Positions 1-8,251 are shown, counted from the stretch's first letter. The stretch: DNA of 64,000 nucleotides from Micromonospora avicenniae (GCF_900156065.1 NZ_FTNF01000001.1:496001-560000); one strand, 5' to 3'. A program made the numbers and translations. Notes: generated by a model from the sequence alone, not told the origin.

Positions 1-57
1 CCACTGTGGCGCGTCCAGTGCGGCGGCCAGTTCGGCCGCCTCGTCGCGCCCGGTCAT
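1..57 (-). CDS. Next gas-vesicle operon gene, N-terminal fragment (position fits gvpK)
   Basis: An ATG at 57 overlaps the stop of the upstream GvpA-family gene in an ATGA arrangement and opens 19 codons (MTGRDEAAELAAALDAPQW) before the window ends. Too little is visible to identify the family. In Streptomyces-type gvp clusters gvpK follows the last GvpA-like gene (established order), so gvpK is the positional guess. It could equally be another accessory protein. Confidence 0.5.
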   Translation of the reverse strand, partial: MTGRDEAAELAAALDAPQW

Positions 58-455
58 TCCCCGGCCCCGAACACATCGCCGACGTCGGCCCCGCGGCCGG
101 AGGCGGCCCCAGGCACCAGACCGGCGGCACCAGCAGCAGCGGCCCCAGGCGCCAGACCGGCGGCACCAGCAGCAGCGGCCCCAGGCGCCAGACCGGCGGC
201 GTCGGAGGCGGCGATTCCGGCGCCCGTGTCGGCGGGCGGCCACGCGGCCGGCTCGGGCGGGGCGAGCGCACCGACCGACGCGATCAGGGCACGCAACGAG
301 ATGCGGACCAGATCCACGTCGGCGATGGCGAGGGTGATGTCACCACTCACCACCACACCGGTGGCCAGGACCCGGTCCAGCAGGTCGACCAGGGCGACCG
401 GCCGGTACGCCAGGGGGTCGTCGGCACTGTTCGGCGCGAGCGAGGTGGTCACCAT
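54..455 (-). CDS. GvpA-family gas vesicle structural protein (GvpS/GvpM-like)
   Basis: This 133-residue protein has a GvpA-type amphipathic core at residues ~20-64 (VDLLDRVLATGVVVSGDITLAIADV is its centre, in two overlapping halves), matching the small shell or shell-associated proteins of gas vesicles. After residue ~75 the tail is Ala/Gly/Pro-rich, built from a 12-residue unit (GLAPGAAAAGAA) repeated about 2.5 times. It overlaps gvpL by 7 bp and the following gene by 4 bp, so it is translationally coupled. It is the third GvpA paralogue of the operon. Its place at the end of the visible operon suggests the gvpS position, which is inference from gene order. Confidence 0.8.
   Translation of the reverse strand: MVTTSLAPNSADDPLAYRPVALVDLLDRVLATGVVVSGDITLAIADVDLVRISLRALIASVGALAPPEPAAWPPADTGAGIAASDAAGLAPGAAAAGAAGLAPGAAAAGAAGLVPGAASGRGADVGDVFGAGE
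111..201. repeat. 36-bp tandem repeat, ~2.5 copies
   Basis: Units begin at 111, 147 and 183 (the last partial) and differ by about one base. The period is a multiple of three, so each unit adds 12 residues to the C-terminal tail of the GvpA-family protein without shifting the frame. Confidence 0.85.
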
Positions 456-1483
456 GCCGGCCCCCGAACCACAGCGGCGCCCGGGTCCGACGCCGACTCC
501 CGAACCACCGCCGCGTCGAGGTCCGACGGCGACTTCCGAACCACCGCCGCGTCGAGGTCCGACGGCGACTCCCGAACCACCGCCGCATCGCGGTCCGACG
601 CGGCCTCCGACGTCGACTCGCCCGCCGGTGCCGGCTCGCGGAGCACGGCGGGCGCGTCCACATCACCGAGCGGCGCGTCGTCGCCGGCCGCCACCGGCCG
701 TTCCGTCACGAAGGAGTACGGCGGCCACGGGCCGGTGAGTTCCAGCCGCAGCTCCGGATGGCGCTCGGCGAGCGCCTCCACCAGCCGGGCGAAATCGGCC
801 TGCGCTCCGACGTCCACGAGGTACGCACCGTTGAGCGCCATGGTGGCCGCCACACCCGAGAGCCGCCGGTCCTGCGGCGGATGCCGTCGGGCGACCACCG
901 CACGCCGCGCGAGCGCCTCGTGCACGGTCGCGGCGACGTGTGCGGCGTCCCGCTGCGCGTCCTCCCGGGCAGCGAGCTGAGCCCGCCGCCGCCGCAGGTA
1001 CGCCGTACCGACCCCGCCCGGCCCGGCGGTCTCCGCGGCCCGGGACGCGACGCCCGGCACCAGGTACCCCTTGACGCCCCACTCACCGCGGCCGGCGAGG
1101 CCGTCGAGCAGGGCGACCAGTTCGCTGCGCCGGCCGGTGAGCGACGCGGTGACCGCGTCGTCGTCGCGGTGCACGGTCGCCAGCCGGGCCGGTACGACGG
1201 CTCCGGTTCCGGCCAGCGCGTCGACCACCCGGTGGTGCGCCCGGGCCGCCTGTTCCAGCCAGCCGAGGTCCTCCAGGTTGCGACGCAGCGCCTCCTCGCC
1301 GTACTCGGTCAGCGGCACGGTGCTCACCACCGCCACCAGACCGTCGGCGCGGACCGGGCGGACCGGTTCGCCCGTCATCCCCGGCACCGTGCTCAGCAAC
1401 CCCAGATCCGCCTCCCGGACGACGCCGTGCAACCAGCGGCCGGCGCCCGCGGCACCGGATCGGGAATCAACCGTCGAGCTCAT
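449..1483 (-). CDS. gvpL: GvpL/GvpF-family gas vesicle protein
   Basis: This 344-residue protein carries the GvpL/GvpF fold: an N-terminal half beginning WLHGVVREADLGLL and a C-terminal half with NGAYLVDVGAQADFARLVEAL and the closing GPWPPYSFV motif typical of the family. These accessory proteins take part in vesicle nucleation and assembly. The ATG at 1483 is chosen because GGGAGGAG lies 5 nt upstream. It overlaps the end of gvpJ by 17 bp. The last ~70 residues are a degenerate 12-residue repeat (SDLDAAVVRESP) not expected in the family. It is the second GvpL/F paralogue of the operon after gvpF. Confidence 0.88.
   Translation of the reverse strand: MSSTVDSRSGAAGAGRWLHGVVREADLGLLSTVPGMTGEPVRPVRADGLVAVVSTVPLTEYGEEALRRNLEDLGWLEQAARAHHRVVDALAGTGAVVPARLATVHRDDDAVTASLTGRRSELVALLDGLAGRGEWGVKGYLVPGVASRAAETAGPGGVGTAYLRRRRAQLAAREDAQRDAAHVAATVHEALARRAVVARRHPPQDRRLSGVAATMALNGAYLVDVGAQADFARLVEALAERHPELRLELTGPWPPYSFVTERPVAAGDDAPLGDVDAPAVLREPAPAGESTSEAASDRDAAVVRESPSDLDAAVVRKSPSDLDAAVVRESASDPGAAVVRGPAW
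461..602. repeat. 36-bp tandem repeat, ~4 degenerate copies
   Basis: Near-identical units start at 495, 531 and 567, with a more divergent one at ~461. They encode the repeated 12-residue tail of GvpL. The period equals that of the unrelated repeat in the adjacent gene. Confidence 0.85.
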
Positions 1484-1844
1484 CCCACTCCTCCCGTCGG
1501 ACCCCCCGCCGCCGGGCCCGGGCCGCGGCCCGGGGCCGGCGTTCGGCCTCCACCTCTTCGGGATCACGTGGGCCCGGCTCGACGGGCGGGCGGGCCCGCG
1601 AGCTGAGCCAGGGGTCGTGTTCCCACCAGTCGATGCCGATCTGGCGCGCGGTGTCGACCGAGGCGATGACCAGCCGCAGCTTCAGCGTCAGCAACTCGAT
1701 GTCGAGCAGGCTGACCCGGATGTCGCCGGCGATCACGATGCCCCGGTCGAGGACCCGCTCGAGGATGTCGCCGAGGTTGGCCGGCTCGTGCCCGGCCGGC
1801 AGGACCTGGCCGGAGTTCTGCACCACCGATGGCGTACTGCTCAT
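1467..1844 (-). CDS. gvpJ: GvpA-family gas vesicle protein, GvpJ-like
   Basis: This 125-residue protein has a GvpA/GvpJ core at residues ~24-74 (GDILERVLDRGIVIAGDIRV, then LLTLKLRLVIASVDTARQ). GvpJ is a minor structural paralogue of GvpA needed to start or cap vesicle growth. A charged Arg/Glu-rich tail follows the core. It begins 1 nt after the gvpO stop and overlaps gvpL, in keeping with one polycistronic message. Assignment to GvpJ rather than GvpM or GvpS rests on gene order and on the IDWW-type ending of the core. Confidence 0.83.
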   Translation of the reverse strand: MSSTPSVVQNSGQVLPAGHEPANLGDILERVLDRGIVIAGDIRVSLLDIELLTLKLRLVIASVDTARQIGIDWWEHDPWLSSRARPPVEPGPRDPEEVEAERRPRAAARARRRGVRREEWDELDG

Positions 1845-1845
1845 C

Positions 1846-2193
1846 TCAGCCCACCTCGCCCTTCCCCCGCTGGTAGCGCCGCACCCGGCGGTAGCCGAGC
1901 AGGGTGCCGTCGATGTCGAGCTCCACCTCGTAGAGGCCGAGCAGGTCCGTCGACGCGGGGATGCGGCGATCCTCGATCACCTCCACCCCGACCAGCCAGC
2001 CGTCCCGCACCGCCTTCAACGACGTGGTCCCCACCGGTTCCCGGCCGGTCAGCTCCACGACCTGCCGCAGCCCCTCGCGGGCGGCCTCGGCGGCCGACAG
2101 CGGCTCGACGTACTCCTCGTCGCCGACCCACTCGTCCTCCGGTTCCGGCTCACGCCGGCGGGTTCGGCCGCCGTCGCCACGAATCCGCTCCAT
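1846..2193 (-). CDS. gvpO: Gas vesicle protein GvpO
   Basis: This 115-residue protein has an acidic N-terminus followed by the GvpO domain: AAREGLRQVVELTGREPVG, then GWLVGVEVIEDRRIPASTDL and a closing LLGYRRVRRYQRG. The ATG at 2193 has GGAGGAGGT 7 nt upstream. A GTG at 2202 lies inside the Shine-Dalgarno and is rejected. The gene overlaps gvpG by 44 bp. In Streptomyces gvpO is usually listed first in the cluster, whereas here it lies between gvpG and gvpJ. GvpO is essential for vesicle formation in other hosts, but its mechanism is not settled. Confidence 0.85.
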   Translation of the reverse strand: MERIRGDGGRTRRREPEPEDEWVGDEEYVEPLSAAEAAREGLRQVVELTGREPVGTTSLKAVRDGWLVGVEVIEDRRIPASTDLLGLYEVELDIDGTLLGYRRVRRYQRGKGEVG

Positions 2194-2599
2194 CTCGTAC
2201 ACCTCCTCCGCCGTCTCGCCGCCGCTCCGCGTCCGTCCGCCGCGCCCGCTCGGCGACCGGCCGGGGACCGCCGCGCCGCGACCCGCTCCGCCGCACGACG
2301 GGCGCGTCGCGCCGGGGCCCGCCCGCCCGCCGGGCCGGCGCGGATTCGCGCCGGCCGGCGGGGAACGGGGCGGGGCCTCCGCCGGTGAGCCGCTCCAGGA
2401 CCTGTTGCTGCCGCACGTCCCGTTCGGCCGGGCTCAGCTCACCGGTGGCGACGGCCGCGTCCAGTTCCTCCAGCTCCCGCCGGATGTTGGCCGGGTCGTA
2501 CCGCTGTGCCTCCGCCTCCCGGGCGATCACCTTCACCACCGCGGTCAGGCCACGCATCGGCGCGTACGGCAGGGTCAGCAGCGTCCAGAGGATGTCCAC
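2150..2599 (-). CDS. gvpG: Gas vesicle protein GvpG
   Basis: This 149-residue protein has the short GvpG core at its N-terminus (MDILWTLLTLPYAPMRGL, then helical residues to ~75 ending SPAERDVRQQQVLERLTGG). GvpG is a small assembly accessory usually of ~80-100 residues. The additional ~70-residue Arg/Pro/Gly-rich basic tail is an extension. The GTG start lies 3 nt after the gvpF stop, with GGGGTGAGGT immediately upstream. Confidence 0.82.
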   Translation of the reverse strand: MDILWTLLTLPYAPMRGLTAVVKVIAREAEAQRYDPANIRRELEELDAAVATGELSPAERDVRQQQVLERLTGGGPAPFPAGRRESAPARRAGGPRRDAPVVRRSGSRRGGPRPVAERARRTDAERRRDGGGGVRDGADSWRRRPNPPA

Positions 2600-2602
2600 A
2601 CC

Positions 2603-3358
2603 TCACCCCGTCACCTGGTGCGCGCTCGCGAAGTCGTACGGGGCGAGCGGGCCGAGCAACCGCATCCGGACCAGGTCCCGCCGCTGCTCGGCGAACTCCT
2701 CGACGGCGTCGACGAATTCGTCCTCCCGGTCGGCGTCGACGAGGAACGCCACGTTCACCGCGTCCAGCTCGTGGCTCGGCGGCCGGTTGGCGGTCGACAC
2801 CGCCAGCGTTGCGAGCAGGTCGATCAGTTGCCGGCTCTCCGCCTCCCGCCGCAGCTCCACCGCCCTGCCGATGAACTCACCGAGCCGGATCCGCTGCTCC
2901 CGGGTCACCTCCTCCGGTCGCCCGCGCACCTGGTCGGCCAGCTCCGCGGCGGCCGGATTGTCGTCCAGCACCCGCCGGATCAGCGCCGATTCCTCGTAGC
3001 GGCCGTGCACGACGTACTGGATCCGCCCCTCGAACTCGTCGAGGACCGCGGCGAACCGGTCGGCGTGCGCGTCGAGCAGCTCGATGGCCGCGTCGGGCCC
3101 GGCGACCACCGTGCCGAAGCGGACCGGCAGCACCGGGGCCACCGCGGCCGTCCCGTCCAGCAGCATCTGGTACGTCGTGAGGTCCGCCGGGCGGCCGAGC
3201 GCCGCGTCCGGTGCCACCTCGCTCACCAGTACCGCTACCGGGCCGTGCCGCACCACTGTCACCGAGCCCGGCGGGTCGCCGACGCCCGGCACGTCCGGCG
3301 ACGGCTCCACGTCGGACGGCACGATGCCGTAGATGAACAGTCCGCGCTGATCACTCAT
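2603..3358 (-). CDS. gvpF: Gas vesicle protein GvpF (GvpL/F family)
   Basis: This 251-residue protein begins [13 protein letters not shown] and ends [13 protein letters not shown], both typical of GvpF/GvpL. GvpF of cyanobacteria is a wall-associated protein that interacts with GvpA (family knowledge). The ATG at 3358 overlaps the gvpA stop by 8 bp and is preferred over an in-frame start 99 bp further upstream inside gvpA. It directly follows gvpA, as in other actinomycete clusters. Confidence 0.9.
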   Translation of the reverse strand: MSDQRGLFIYGIVPSDVEPSPDVPGVGDPPGSVTVVRHGPVAVLVSEVAPDAALGRPADLTTYQMLLDGTAAVAPVLPVRFGTVVAGPDAAIELLDAHADRFAAVLDEFEGRIQYVVHGRYEESALIRRVLDDNPAAAELADQVRGRPEEVTREQRIRLGEFIGRAVELRREAESRQLIDLLATLAVSTANRPPSHELDAVNVAFLVDADREDEFVDAVEEFAEQRRDLVRMRLLGPLAPYDFASAHQVTG

Positions 3359-3797
3359 CGTCGTACTCCTCGTCGCGGCGGCGACGCCGGGGCCGCTCAC
3401 GGTCGTGGTCCCGATCCCGGTCCGGGCCGAGCTCGCCGACCGCCTCGCGGACCGCACCGCCGATCTTCCCGACGGTCCTGCTCAGTCCGGCGGCCGCCTT
3501 GCCGGCACCGACCGCTCCGGAGGCCCCCTCGACCAGGTCGGGCAGCCCCTTCTGGTTGCGCGGAGTGATGTCGAGCCGGTCCACCGCCTGCGCGAACCGC
3601 AGGTACGTCTCGACGCTCGCCACCACCACCCGGGCGTTGATCTCCAACAGTTGGATGCCGACCACGGCGACGGAGACCTGGGCGTCGATCACCACGCCCT
3701 TGTCGAGCACGGTCTCCACGACGTCCGCCAGGCTCGACGACGATCCGCTCCGCTGCAGCGCGCTACCGGACTGGCCGTCAGTTGTCGCGACAGTCAT
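3351..3797 (-). CDS. gvpA: Gas vesicle major structural protein GvpA
   Basis: Residues ~21-76 are a near-canonical GvpA shell monomer ([20 protein letters not shown], then [20 protein letters not shown]). GvpA forms the gas-permeable ribbed wall of the vesicle. The protein is 148 residues instead of the usual ~70-75 because of a ~70-residue tail rich in Asp, Arg and Glu. It overlaps the upstream SRPBCC gene by 4 bp (ATGA). Of the three GvpA paralogues here this is the closest to the major shell protein. Confidence 0.92.
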   Translation of the reverse strand: MTVATTDGQSGSALQRSGSSSSLADVVETVLDKGVVIDAQVSVAVVGIQLLEINARVVVASVETYLRFAQAVDRLDITPRNQKGLPDLVEGASGAVGAGKAAAGLSRTVGKIGGAVREAVGELGPDRDRDHDRERPRRRRRDEEYDDE

Positions 3798-4996
3798 TCG
3801 TCCGACACCTCCCGTCGACGACGGACCGCGGGGCGGCGGGGCGGCGTGGGCGCGCGTCGGGGGCGTGGCTCCGCACCGGGCTCCGGCTCCTCAGGCGGAC
3901 GCGTCCGGCGGACTCGTTGCGGCGCGCGCCGGCGCACCGGTCGCGGCGGCTCGGGCTCCTCCGGTTCGTCCTCGTACTCCTCGTGGTCCTCGTCGTACTC
4001 GTCTTCGTACTCGTCCTCGTACTCTTCATCGGCCGGACGACGCCGCGCCGGCCGGCGACGTGCCCCCGCCGCGGGGCGGGCACGGCGTGGCCGCTCCTCG
4101 GCGTGCTCCTCTTCCGGCTGCTCCTGCCCCTCCTCGATCCGCTGCTCGTGTTCCTGCTCCTCGCGGACGGCCGCGTCGTGGTCCTTGACCACCTGGGAGT
4201 CCCGGATCTCGCCGCGCCAGCCCGACACCGAGTCCGGGTCGAGCACGGTCCGCGTCATCACGTGCCGGACGAAGTGCTTCAGCTCCAGCCGCACGCGGCG
4301 TCCCTGGGCGCGCCACAGGTTCCCGGTGTGTTCGAAGAGCCCCTGCGGGTGGTACTCGAGCACGACGAGGATGCGGGTCAGGTCGGGAGTCAGCTCGTGG
4401 AAGCTCACCGTCCCGTCGACCGAGCCCTTCTCACCCTTCGAGCGCCAGTGGATGAGCCGGTCCGGGACCTGCCGGACGATGGTCGACTCCCACGTCCGGT
4501 GCGACCAGAAGACCTGTGCCTTCCACATGAGCTTCTCGTCGGACTCGGTGTCGACGTTCTCGACCTTCTTCATGAAGCTCGGGAAGTCGCCGAACTGGGT
4601 CCACTGGTCGTACGCGACCCGCACCGGCACGCCGACGTCGACCGTCTCGACGATGTTCGTCACCTTGATCTTGCGGCTCCCGCCGCCGGTGCGCTCCTTA
4701 CGCCGGCCGAGCGCCGACATCACCTTCTCCTTACCGCCGGCCATCCCGGCGTGGATCATCGCCTTCATCGGGGAATCCCCCGCGGCCATCCGCTGCGCCC
4801 CGGTGGCGGCCGCGATCAGGCCCGGACCGCCGCCCTGCTTGGCGTACTCGCTGAGCCGATGCGTCGCGCCGGTGACCTTCTCGGTGACCGCGGACGCGGC
4901 CCGCTCACCGAGCGCTTCGGCCAGGTTCCGCACCTCGTCGGCGAGTTGGCCGCGAACCTTGCCGCCCAGTCCGCCGCTGCTCGGGTTCGGTGCCAT
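3794..4996 (-). CDS. SRPBCC (polyketide cyclase/START-like) protein of the gvp operon
   Basis: This 400-residue protein has three parts: a helical N-terminal ~100 residues, an SRPBCC lipid- or ligand-binding domain at ~108-255 ([20 protein letters not shown] is its start), and a strongly acidic then basic disordered tail of ~130 residues with runs of Glu/Asp/Tyr. SRPBCC proteins are recurrent members of actinomycete gvp clusters (gvpZ is a name used there), but their role is not established. The start is either ATG 4996 or GTG 5002. The latter would overlap the previous stop as GTGA, and neither has a strong Shine-Dalgarno. Confidence 0.8.
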   Translation of the reverse strand: MAPNPSSGGLGGKVRGQLADEVRNLAEALGERAASAVTEKVTGATHRLSEYAKQGGGPGLIAAATGAQRMAAGDSPMKAMIHAGMAGGKEKVMSALGRRKERTGGGSRKIKVTNIVETVDVGVPVRVAYDQWTQFGDFPSFMKKVENVDTESDEKLMWKAQVFWSHRTWESTIVRQVPDRLIHWRSKGEKGSVDGTVSFHELTPDLTRILVVLEYHPQGLFEHTGNLWRAQGRRVRLELKHFVRHVMTRTVLDPDSVSGWRGEIRDSQVVKDHDAAVREEQEHEQRIEEGQEQPEEEHAEERPRRARPAAGARRRPARRRPADEEYEDEYEDEYDEDHEEYEDEPEEPEPPRPVRRRAPQRVRRTRPPEEPEPGAEPRPRRAPTPPRRPAVRRRREVSDE

Positions 4997-4998
4997 GT

Positions 4999-5412
4999 TC
5001 ACCGCCCCCGCCGCTGGCCGGCGGGCTCGGACTCGTCCGCCGAGGGATCGGCGTCACGTTCCGACTTCTGCTCGCCGCCAGCCGACGCACCGGTGACCGA
5101 GGCGGTGCGGCGGCGCAACGCGTCGGCCGAGCTGTGCAGCTTGTCGCTGAGCGCGTCCACACCGCTGCCGGCGGCGGCGGTCGCCGCCGCTTTGCCGGCC
5201 ACGGCGAGCGGGCCGCCGAGGCGGCCGAGGTTGCCCAGGTGGGGGGAGGAGTTCAACAGGTCGGCGCCCCGTTTCAACAGCCCGCCCGGATGCATCGTCG
5301 CCCGGCCGGCCGCGACGGCCGCGGCGAGGGCGAGGGCGGTACGCAGTTTGCGGCGGCGACCGACCAGGTAGCCGAGACCCACCGCTAGTCCGATTCTTGT
5401 TCCGCTGTTCAT
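4999..5412 (-). CDS. First gene of the gvp operon, small hydrophobic protein of unknown function
   Basis: The ATG at 5412 has AAGGAG about 6 nt upstream. The 137-residue product starts MNSGTRIGLAVGLGYLVGRR and continues with an Ala-rich segment (TALALAAAVAAG) that could be a membrane helix, then a polar C-terminus. I do not recognise the family. Being first in the operon and butting directly against the SRPBCC gene, it is probably a gas-vesicle accessory or membrane-tethering protein (inference). Confidence 0.72.
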   Translation of the reverse strand: MNSGTRIGLAVGLGYLVGRRRKLRTALALAAAVAAGRATMHPGGLLKRGADLLNSSPHLGNLGRLGGPLAVAGKAAATAAAGSGVDALSDKLHSSADALRRRTASVTGASAGGEQKSERDADPSADESEPAGQRRGR

Positions 5413-5696
5413 CAATTCTCCTTCGCTCCCCGCTGTTCGGACGCCTGCTGCCTTCGGGGGCCGAAAGGGGCCCGCTGATCGACGTGAGCGGGACCTCTCA
5501 TCAGGCGTCCCGTTTTGGCGGACCCGGCGGGCAGTACCCCACGGCCAGATCGCGAAACCGCGCAGGCAATTTCGGCGGGCGCCTGGGAAACGAATTCGAA
5601 AAGCGGTGCAGTAAACCGTCAAAACGGACGGAGAGACACGGAGAGGCAGCTCAAGGGTGCGGAGCAATCACTAGCGGAGCTATCGCAAGAACGGGA
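5413..5696. other. Intergenic region upstream of the gvp operon
   Basis: There is no credible gene here. It holds the SigB-like promoter and two copies of a motif of the form CCGTTTTG-R-CGG in opposite orientation (about 5508-5521 and 5617-5632), which could be a regulator site. Confidence 0.5.
5534..5558 (-). promoter_or_regulatory. SigB/SigF-type promoter for the gvp operon
   Basis: On the minus strand GTTT (5558-5555) is followed after exactly 15 nt by GGGTAC (5539-5534). This matches the published actinobacterial stress-sigma pattern GTTT-N14-16-GGGTAT/C. It reads toward the first gvp gene, leaving a leader of roughly 110 nt. Confidence 0.55.
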
Positions 5697-6206
5697 TCAG
5701 AGAGCCGGCGGGGTCGAATCCAGGCAGATTTCGGCATGCACCTTGCCGCCGTCCTCACGCAATTTCGCACCGCATTTTCCGAGCACCTTCAATGCCTCGA
5801 TGTTGTCCGGAGTCGTTTCCGCGACGACCGTACGCATGCCGGCTGCGGCGGCCTCGTTGAGCAACTCCCGCAGGGCTGCCACACCGAGTCCCTGGCCGCG
5901 CGCCGACCGGCCCAGCCACATGCCGGTCTCGACCGTGCCGGGCTCGTCGCGGCGGGTCATCCGGACCATCCCGACCACCTCGCCGCCGGCCAGGATCGCG
6001 TACATCTGGGTACGGGTCGGGCCGGTGAGCCCGGCGAAGCTGGCGCGGTGGAATTCGCGGAAGGCGTCCCGGCGGGCGAGCGACCAGCCGGCCGGTGCCT
6101 CCACCGGCGGCATCACCTCGCCCGGTTCCGCCTCGGCGGCCGCTACGGAGAGCAACGGCTCGAGGTTCTGCTCGTTCACCGGCTCCAACCGGACCGCACC
6201 CGTCAC
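5697..6206 (-). CDS. GNAT-family N-acetyltransferase
   Basis: This 169-residue protein is a GNAT fold: N-terminal strand VRLEPVNEQNLEPLL, middle strand YAILAGGEVVGMVRMTRRD, the acetyl-CoA pyrophosphate loop GRSARGQGLGVAAL (R/Q-x-x-G-x-G/A), and closing TTPDNIEALKVLGKCG. This layout is of the RimJ/RimL type that acetylates amino groups of proteins or small molecules. The substrate cannot be inferred. It starts with GTG and stands alone between the gvp promoter and the phosphatase gene. Confidence 0.85.
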   Translation of the reverse strand: MTGAVRLEPVNEQNLEPLLSVAAAEAEPGEVMPPVEAPAGWSLARRDAFREFHRASFAGLTGPTRTQMYAILAGGEVVGMVRMTRRDEPGTVETGMWLGRSARGQGLGVAALRELLNEAAAAGMRTVVAETTPDNIEALKVLGKCGAKLREDGGKVHAEICLDSTPPAL

Positions 6207-6318
6207 GTCGCGCAGTTTGCCGCCCCCACCGGCATAAGTCCACCCCGTTGAGCCGCTACTGACGGTCCGTCGAGAGGGTTCGGCCGGTCGGACGGCATCG
6301 GAGGCACCTCACGCTCCG

Positions 6319-7203
6319 CTATCGATCCGGACCGAACTCGCAGAGCACCACAGAGGCGTCGTCGACACGCTTGTGCCGGCGCAACCGGTCGGAAAGGTCC
6401 CGCTCGGCGGTCCGGACCCGGTCGATCAACGCGCCCGGGCCCTCGGCGGCCACCAGATCGAGCAGACCCGGCCAGTCGAGAAGGCCGAACTGCTCCACGG
6501 CGCTGGACGCACCGTCGCTGAGCAGCGCCGCCCGCCGCAACGCGCCCGGCCCGCGCAGCGGCACCGTGCCGGTCAGCGCGTGGTACGCCGCGTCCGGATC
6601 GGCGGCGGCCACCCAGTAACCGTGCGTCCGGTTCATGCGTTCGCGCTGCAGGCCGACCGCCTGCCGGAACCGGGTCGCCCGGTCCGCCGCCGCGCCCGCC
6701 GGCACCATGGCGACGGTTTCGCGCAGCTCGGTCATCGCCCGGTCCAGCCGGTCGTCGGAGACGACGCTGACCCGGCCGCCGGCGTCCAGCACCAGGGGGC
6801 TGTCACACAGCACCAGGTAGTCCACCTGGTCGCCGCCCTCACGAAGCAGGCAGACGGTGCTGGACGGGGTACCGGGATGGTCGAGGTCGCACTTGCCGTC
6901 GTGGTCGGCGCGTACCGCGAGGATGGCCGCGGCGAGGTTGCTCATCAGCGACGCGGTGGGGCGCGCCGCCTCGGCCAGCCCGATCCGGGCGGCCAGGTGC
7001 CGGACGTACCACTCCGGCCCGTGTACGCAGCCGGTGTCGAAGCCCTCGGGGACGGTGGCACCGTCGAGGACCCCGACGAGCGGACCGAACCGGAACACGA
7101 CGTCCTCGTTCACGTCCCGGCCCGGTGCCGCAGCGGAGGCGGAGCGGACCCGCATCAGCGGAGCCCGCCCCACCGCCCGCACCGGCTCAACGGCGGAGCT
7201 CAC
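6319..7203 (-). CDS. PP2C-like serine/threonine phosphatase domain protein
   Basis: This 294-residue protein shows PP2C motifs: GRDVNEDVVF near residue 28, VGVLDGAT (the metal-binding DG) near 44, LLSDGASSAV near 235, and the C-terminal VDDASVVLCEF, where PP2C enzymes have DDATVVV. Such Mn/Mg phosphatases act on phosphoproteins. The GTG at 7203 (AAGAGG upstream) overlaps the DUF3618 gene by 17 bp. GTG 7227 lacks a ribosome site and ATG 7155 is another option. It lies at the 3' end of the envelope operon, so it may be co-transcribed with it. Confidence 0.75.
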   Translation of the reverse strand: MSSAVEPVRAVGRAPLMRVRSASAAAPGRDVNEDVVFRFGPLVGVLDGATVPEGFDTGCVHGPEWYVRHLAARIGLAEAARPTASLMSNLAAAILAVRADHDGKCDLDHPGTPSSTVCLLREGGDQVDYLVLCDSPLVLDAGGRVSVVSDDRLDRAMTELRETVAMVPAGAAADRATRFRQAVGLQRERMNRTHGYWVAAADPDAAYHALTGTVPLRGPGALRRAALLSDGASSAVEQFGLLDWPGLLDLVAAEGPGALIDRVRTAERDLSDRLRRHKRVDDASVVLCEFGPDR

Positions 7204-7837
7204 CGACGGCCTCTTGCGTCTGCCCACGCATCTGGTGGGCGGCCGACCGGCCCTGCTGGCGTATCTCGGCTGCGCCCTTGATGGCGGTGGACCCTACGGA
7301 CCGAGCCGCCTGGGACGCCGGCTGCCGCATGCTGTCGCGGAGCCGGTGACCGAACATGCTGGCCTGCTCCCGCAGTTCACCCGAGTGCTGGCCGACCTGC
7401 TGGCTGACCATCCCCTTGGCCTGACCGGCGAGCTGCCGTTCGCGACGGCTCGGCGGAAGCAGGGCGGACACCAGCAGGCCCGCGCCGAAGGCGATCAGAC
7501 CGGCCGCCAACGGGTTGCCGTGCATCTGCTCCCGGGACTGCTGACCCACGTGCTGGACCGAGCCGGCGGCGGACGACGCGGTCTGGCCGGCCTGCTGGCC
7601 CATGTGTTGCGCTGTGCCTCTGGCGGACGACATGCGCTGTCCGGCCGCATCGCCCATGTGTGCCGAGGTACCCATCACCTTCTCCTTCATCCGGGTGAGC
7701 GCACCACGTGCCTCCCCGACGCGGTCACCGGCGATCCGCCGCGGGCTGACCTTGTCGGCCAACGCGTCGACGCTACTGCTCAGATCTCGCCGGGTGTACT
7801 CGATCTCTTGCCGGATCCGATCCGGATCGGTCGACAT
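7187..7837 (-). CDS. DUF3618 domain membrane-associated protein
   Basis: This 216-residue protein has a DUF3618 signature at its N-terminus (DPDRIRQEIEYTRRDLSSSV, then DALADKVSPRR), a Gln/Ser/Met-rich region with repeated QHxGQQ motifs, and one hydrophobic helix near 110-130 (LAAGLIAFGAGLLVSALL). A second long helical segment follows. DUF3618 has no defined function and typically travels with holin-X-like proteins, as here. The ATG at 7837 has GGGAGG 9 nt upstream. Confidence 0.82.
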   Translation of the reverse strand: MSTDPDRIRQEIEYTRRDLSSSVDALADKVSPRRIAGDRVGEARGALTRMKEKVMGTSAHMGDAAGQRMSSARGTAQHMGQQAGQTASSAAGSVQHVGQQSREQMHGNPLAAGLIAFGAGLLVSALLPPSRRERQLAGQAKGMVSQQVGQHSGELREQASMFGHRLRDSMRQPASQAARSVGSTAIKGAAEIRQQGRSAAHQMRGQTQEAVGELRR

Positions 7838-7858
7838 CACCTGCTCCCTCCCGGCCGG

Positions 7859-8251
7859 TCATCGGCCGCGCAACGCGTCCGGCACCTGCCGTGCGGTCTG
7901 TTGCGTCCGCGGTAGCAACCCACCGACCTGGCGCATCTTCGACCGCCCCACGACGGCCGTGATGGCGGTGACGACCGCCCAGAAGCCCGCCACGATCAGT
8001 GCGGCCCAACCCTGGTCCATCACGTTGGACAAACCCCACCAGGCCGCGTACGAGAGGAACAGCACCACGAGGAAACCGGCCAGCGCCGCGACGCCGAACA
8101 TGGCACCGGCCTTACCGGCCTGCGTGGCCTCCTCGCGCAGTTCCACCTTGGCGAGCTGTATCTCCTGGCGGACCAGGGTGGACATATCGCGGGTCACGTC
8201 ACCCAGCAGCTCGCCTACCGACTGGGTGCGTTCCTTGAACGGGGCGCTCAC
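7859..8251 (-). CDS. Actinobacterial holin-X/DUF1469-type membrane protein
   Basis: This 130-residue protein starts with a helical segment (LLGDVTRDMSTLVRQEIQLA) and has two membrane helices near 50-70 and 80-100, the arrangement of the Act-Hol-X (phage holin superfamily III) family. In this chromosomal setting these are cell-envelope proteins and not lysis genes. The GTG start overlaps the previous stop in GTGA and is followed 21 bp later by the DUF3618 gene. Confidence 0.85.
   Translation of the reverse strand: MSAPFKERTQSVGELLGDVTRDMSTLVRQEIQLAKVELREEATQAGKAGAMFGVAALAGFLVVLFLSYAAWWGLSNVMDQGWAALIVAGFWAVVTAITAVVGRSKMRQVGGLLPRTQQTARQVPDALRGR

Noticed and set aside
1071..2999. Very long plus-strand open frame
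   Set aside because: It runs antisense through five overlapping gvp genes, is dominated by Arg/Ser/Pro and has no domain. It is a shadow of GC-rich coding DNA.
7859..8251. Prophage lysis gene
   Set aside because: The holin-X-like protein sits in a common actinobacterial envelope operon with DUF3618. No endolysin, integrase or structural phage gene is nearby.
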